Shown here: positions 5,606 through 5,996 of the stretch, piece by piece
Numbering within the stretch: the stretch's first letter is position 1
Layout: the number at the start of each line of letters is the position of its first letter
Assembly (NCBI GenBank): GCA_002311345.1
Contig: DCAA01000046.1
Location: 1-5,996, forward strand
Origin: Planctomycetes bacterium UBA1146
GTDB lineage: Bacteria > Planctomycetota > UBA8108 > UBA1146
Direction of reading: 5' to 3'
Length of the DNA: 5,996 bases
The notes under the pieces: model-generated
Told to the model about the DNA's origin: nothing
Databases searched by the model: none
The model's input: the letters and a program-made list of their open reading frames with translations, nothing else
Translations under genes and position numbers: made by a program

Positions 5606-5996
5606 ATCCGGAACAACTGCTTCAAAGCGCGGCTGCGATCGCGCTGCTGGCACTGGTCATCTGCGCGATCGGAGAATGGCTGCACCTTCGACGAATCGGT
5701 CGCATCGAGCGGCTCGCCTTTGGCGATGAAGGCCCGCAACGCTGGACCCGCGCCGCACCATTTCTGCGAGCAAGCGCGGTGGCGCTGCTGGCTGGTGGGC
5801 TGTGGATCCTGGCGCATCTCGAGAGCAAGGCTCCGGAGATCGATCCCGACAAGGAACCATCGCAACACCTGCTGATCGCCCTCGACGTGTCGCCGAGCAT
5901 GTATCTCGAAGACGCGGGACCTAATCGCAACCTCCGGCGCAGTACCCGCGCCTCGGATGTACTGGAAGCCTTGTTCCAGCGTCTCGACATGACCCG
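5602..5996 (+). CDS. Second membrane VWA protein, N-terminal part (3' end outside window)
   Basis: The frame opens with GTG at 5602, overlapping the preceding TGA as GTGA, and stays open to the window edge (131 complete codons). Two helices are visible at about residues 8-24 and 52-72, separated by a basic loop (HLRRIGRIERL) that should face the cytoplasm. A VWA domain begins at about 88 (HLLIALDVSPSM), with the MIDAS first motif DVSPS at 95-99. SRAS-like and ALFQRL sequence follows, as expected for the next VWA helix. The usual Gly between the two MIDAS serines is Pro here, but the metal-binding Asp and Ser residues are kept. Paired VWA genes in this order are typical of Bat loci (BatA then BatB), so this is the likely BatB counterpart. 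Its C-terminus, where some relatives carry TPR repeats, is not visible. No ATG in this frame comes before the MIDAS, which supports the GTG. Confidence 0.88.
   Translation, partial: MNPEQLLQSAAAIALLALVICAIGEWLHLRRIGRIERLAFGDEGPQRWTRAAPFLRASAVALLAGGLWILAHLESKAPEIDPDKEPSQHLLIALDVSPSMYLEDAGPNRNLRRSTRASDVLEALFQRLDMT

Noticed and set aside
4795..5868. A 357-codon open frame on the minus strand opposite the VWA genes
   Set aside because: It is a shadow of two VWA genes with clear MIDAS motifs. Its composition is Ser/Arg-rich and it shows no domain.

Overview
The window is GC-rich bacterial DNA from what is most likely a Gram-negative organism. The signs are a putative lipoprotein, a signal-peptide protein with a periplasmic domain, and a MoxR/VWA envelope-type operon. 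Two genes start with TTG and one with GTG. The mix of an ankyrin-repeat protein, a MoxR-DUF58-VWA-VWA cluster and uncharacterised envelope proteins would suit Planctomycetota, Myxococcota or a gammaproteobacterium. The sequence does not settle the phylum.

Left part (1-1631). The end of an ankyrin-repeat gene (+ strand, start outside the window) stops at 373. It faces a two-gene minus-strand unit that ends at 412, and only 38 bp separate the two stops. The minus-strand unit, in transcription order, is a four-helix membrane protein (1631 to 1242) and a putative lipoprotein (1245 to 412). The two overlap by ATGA. The lipoprotein contains two diverged copies of a roughly 110-residue unit that resembles the periplasmic head of the SecD translocase subunit. 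This is the least expected item in the window.

Middle (1632-1939). A 308-bp divergent intergenic region separates the two transcription units. It contains two short perfect inverted repeats and a strong Shine-Dalgarno sequence at its right end, but no convincing gene.

Right part (1940-5996). Five tightly packed plus-strand genes follow: a MoxR-family AAA+ ATPase (TTG start), a soluble DUF58 protein with a VWA-like MIDAS motif (TTG start), a signal-peptide/single-helix protein with a Pro/Ala-rich linker in the place usually held by DUF4381, a membrane-anchored VWA protein like BatA, and a second membrane VWA protein (GTG start, cut by the window edge). The last four are joined by 4-bp start/stop overlaps. 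This is a recognisable MoxR/Bat-type locus. By family knowledge the ATPase should act as a chaperone-like remodeller of a client, with the VWA and DUF58 proteins as metal-dependent adaptors at the inner membrane. The client cannot be read from the sequence.

No tRNA, rRNA, CRISPR array, insertion sequence or phage gene was seen.
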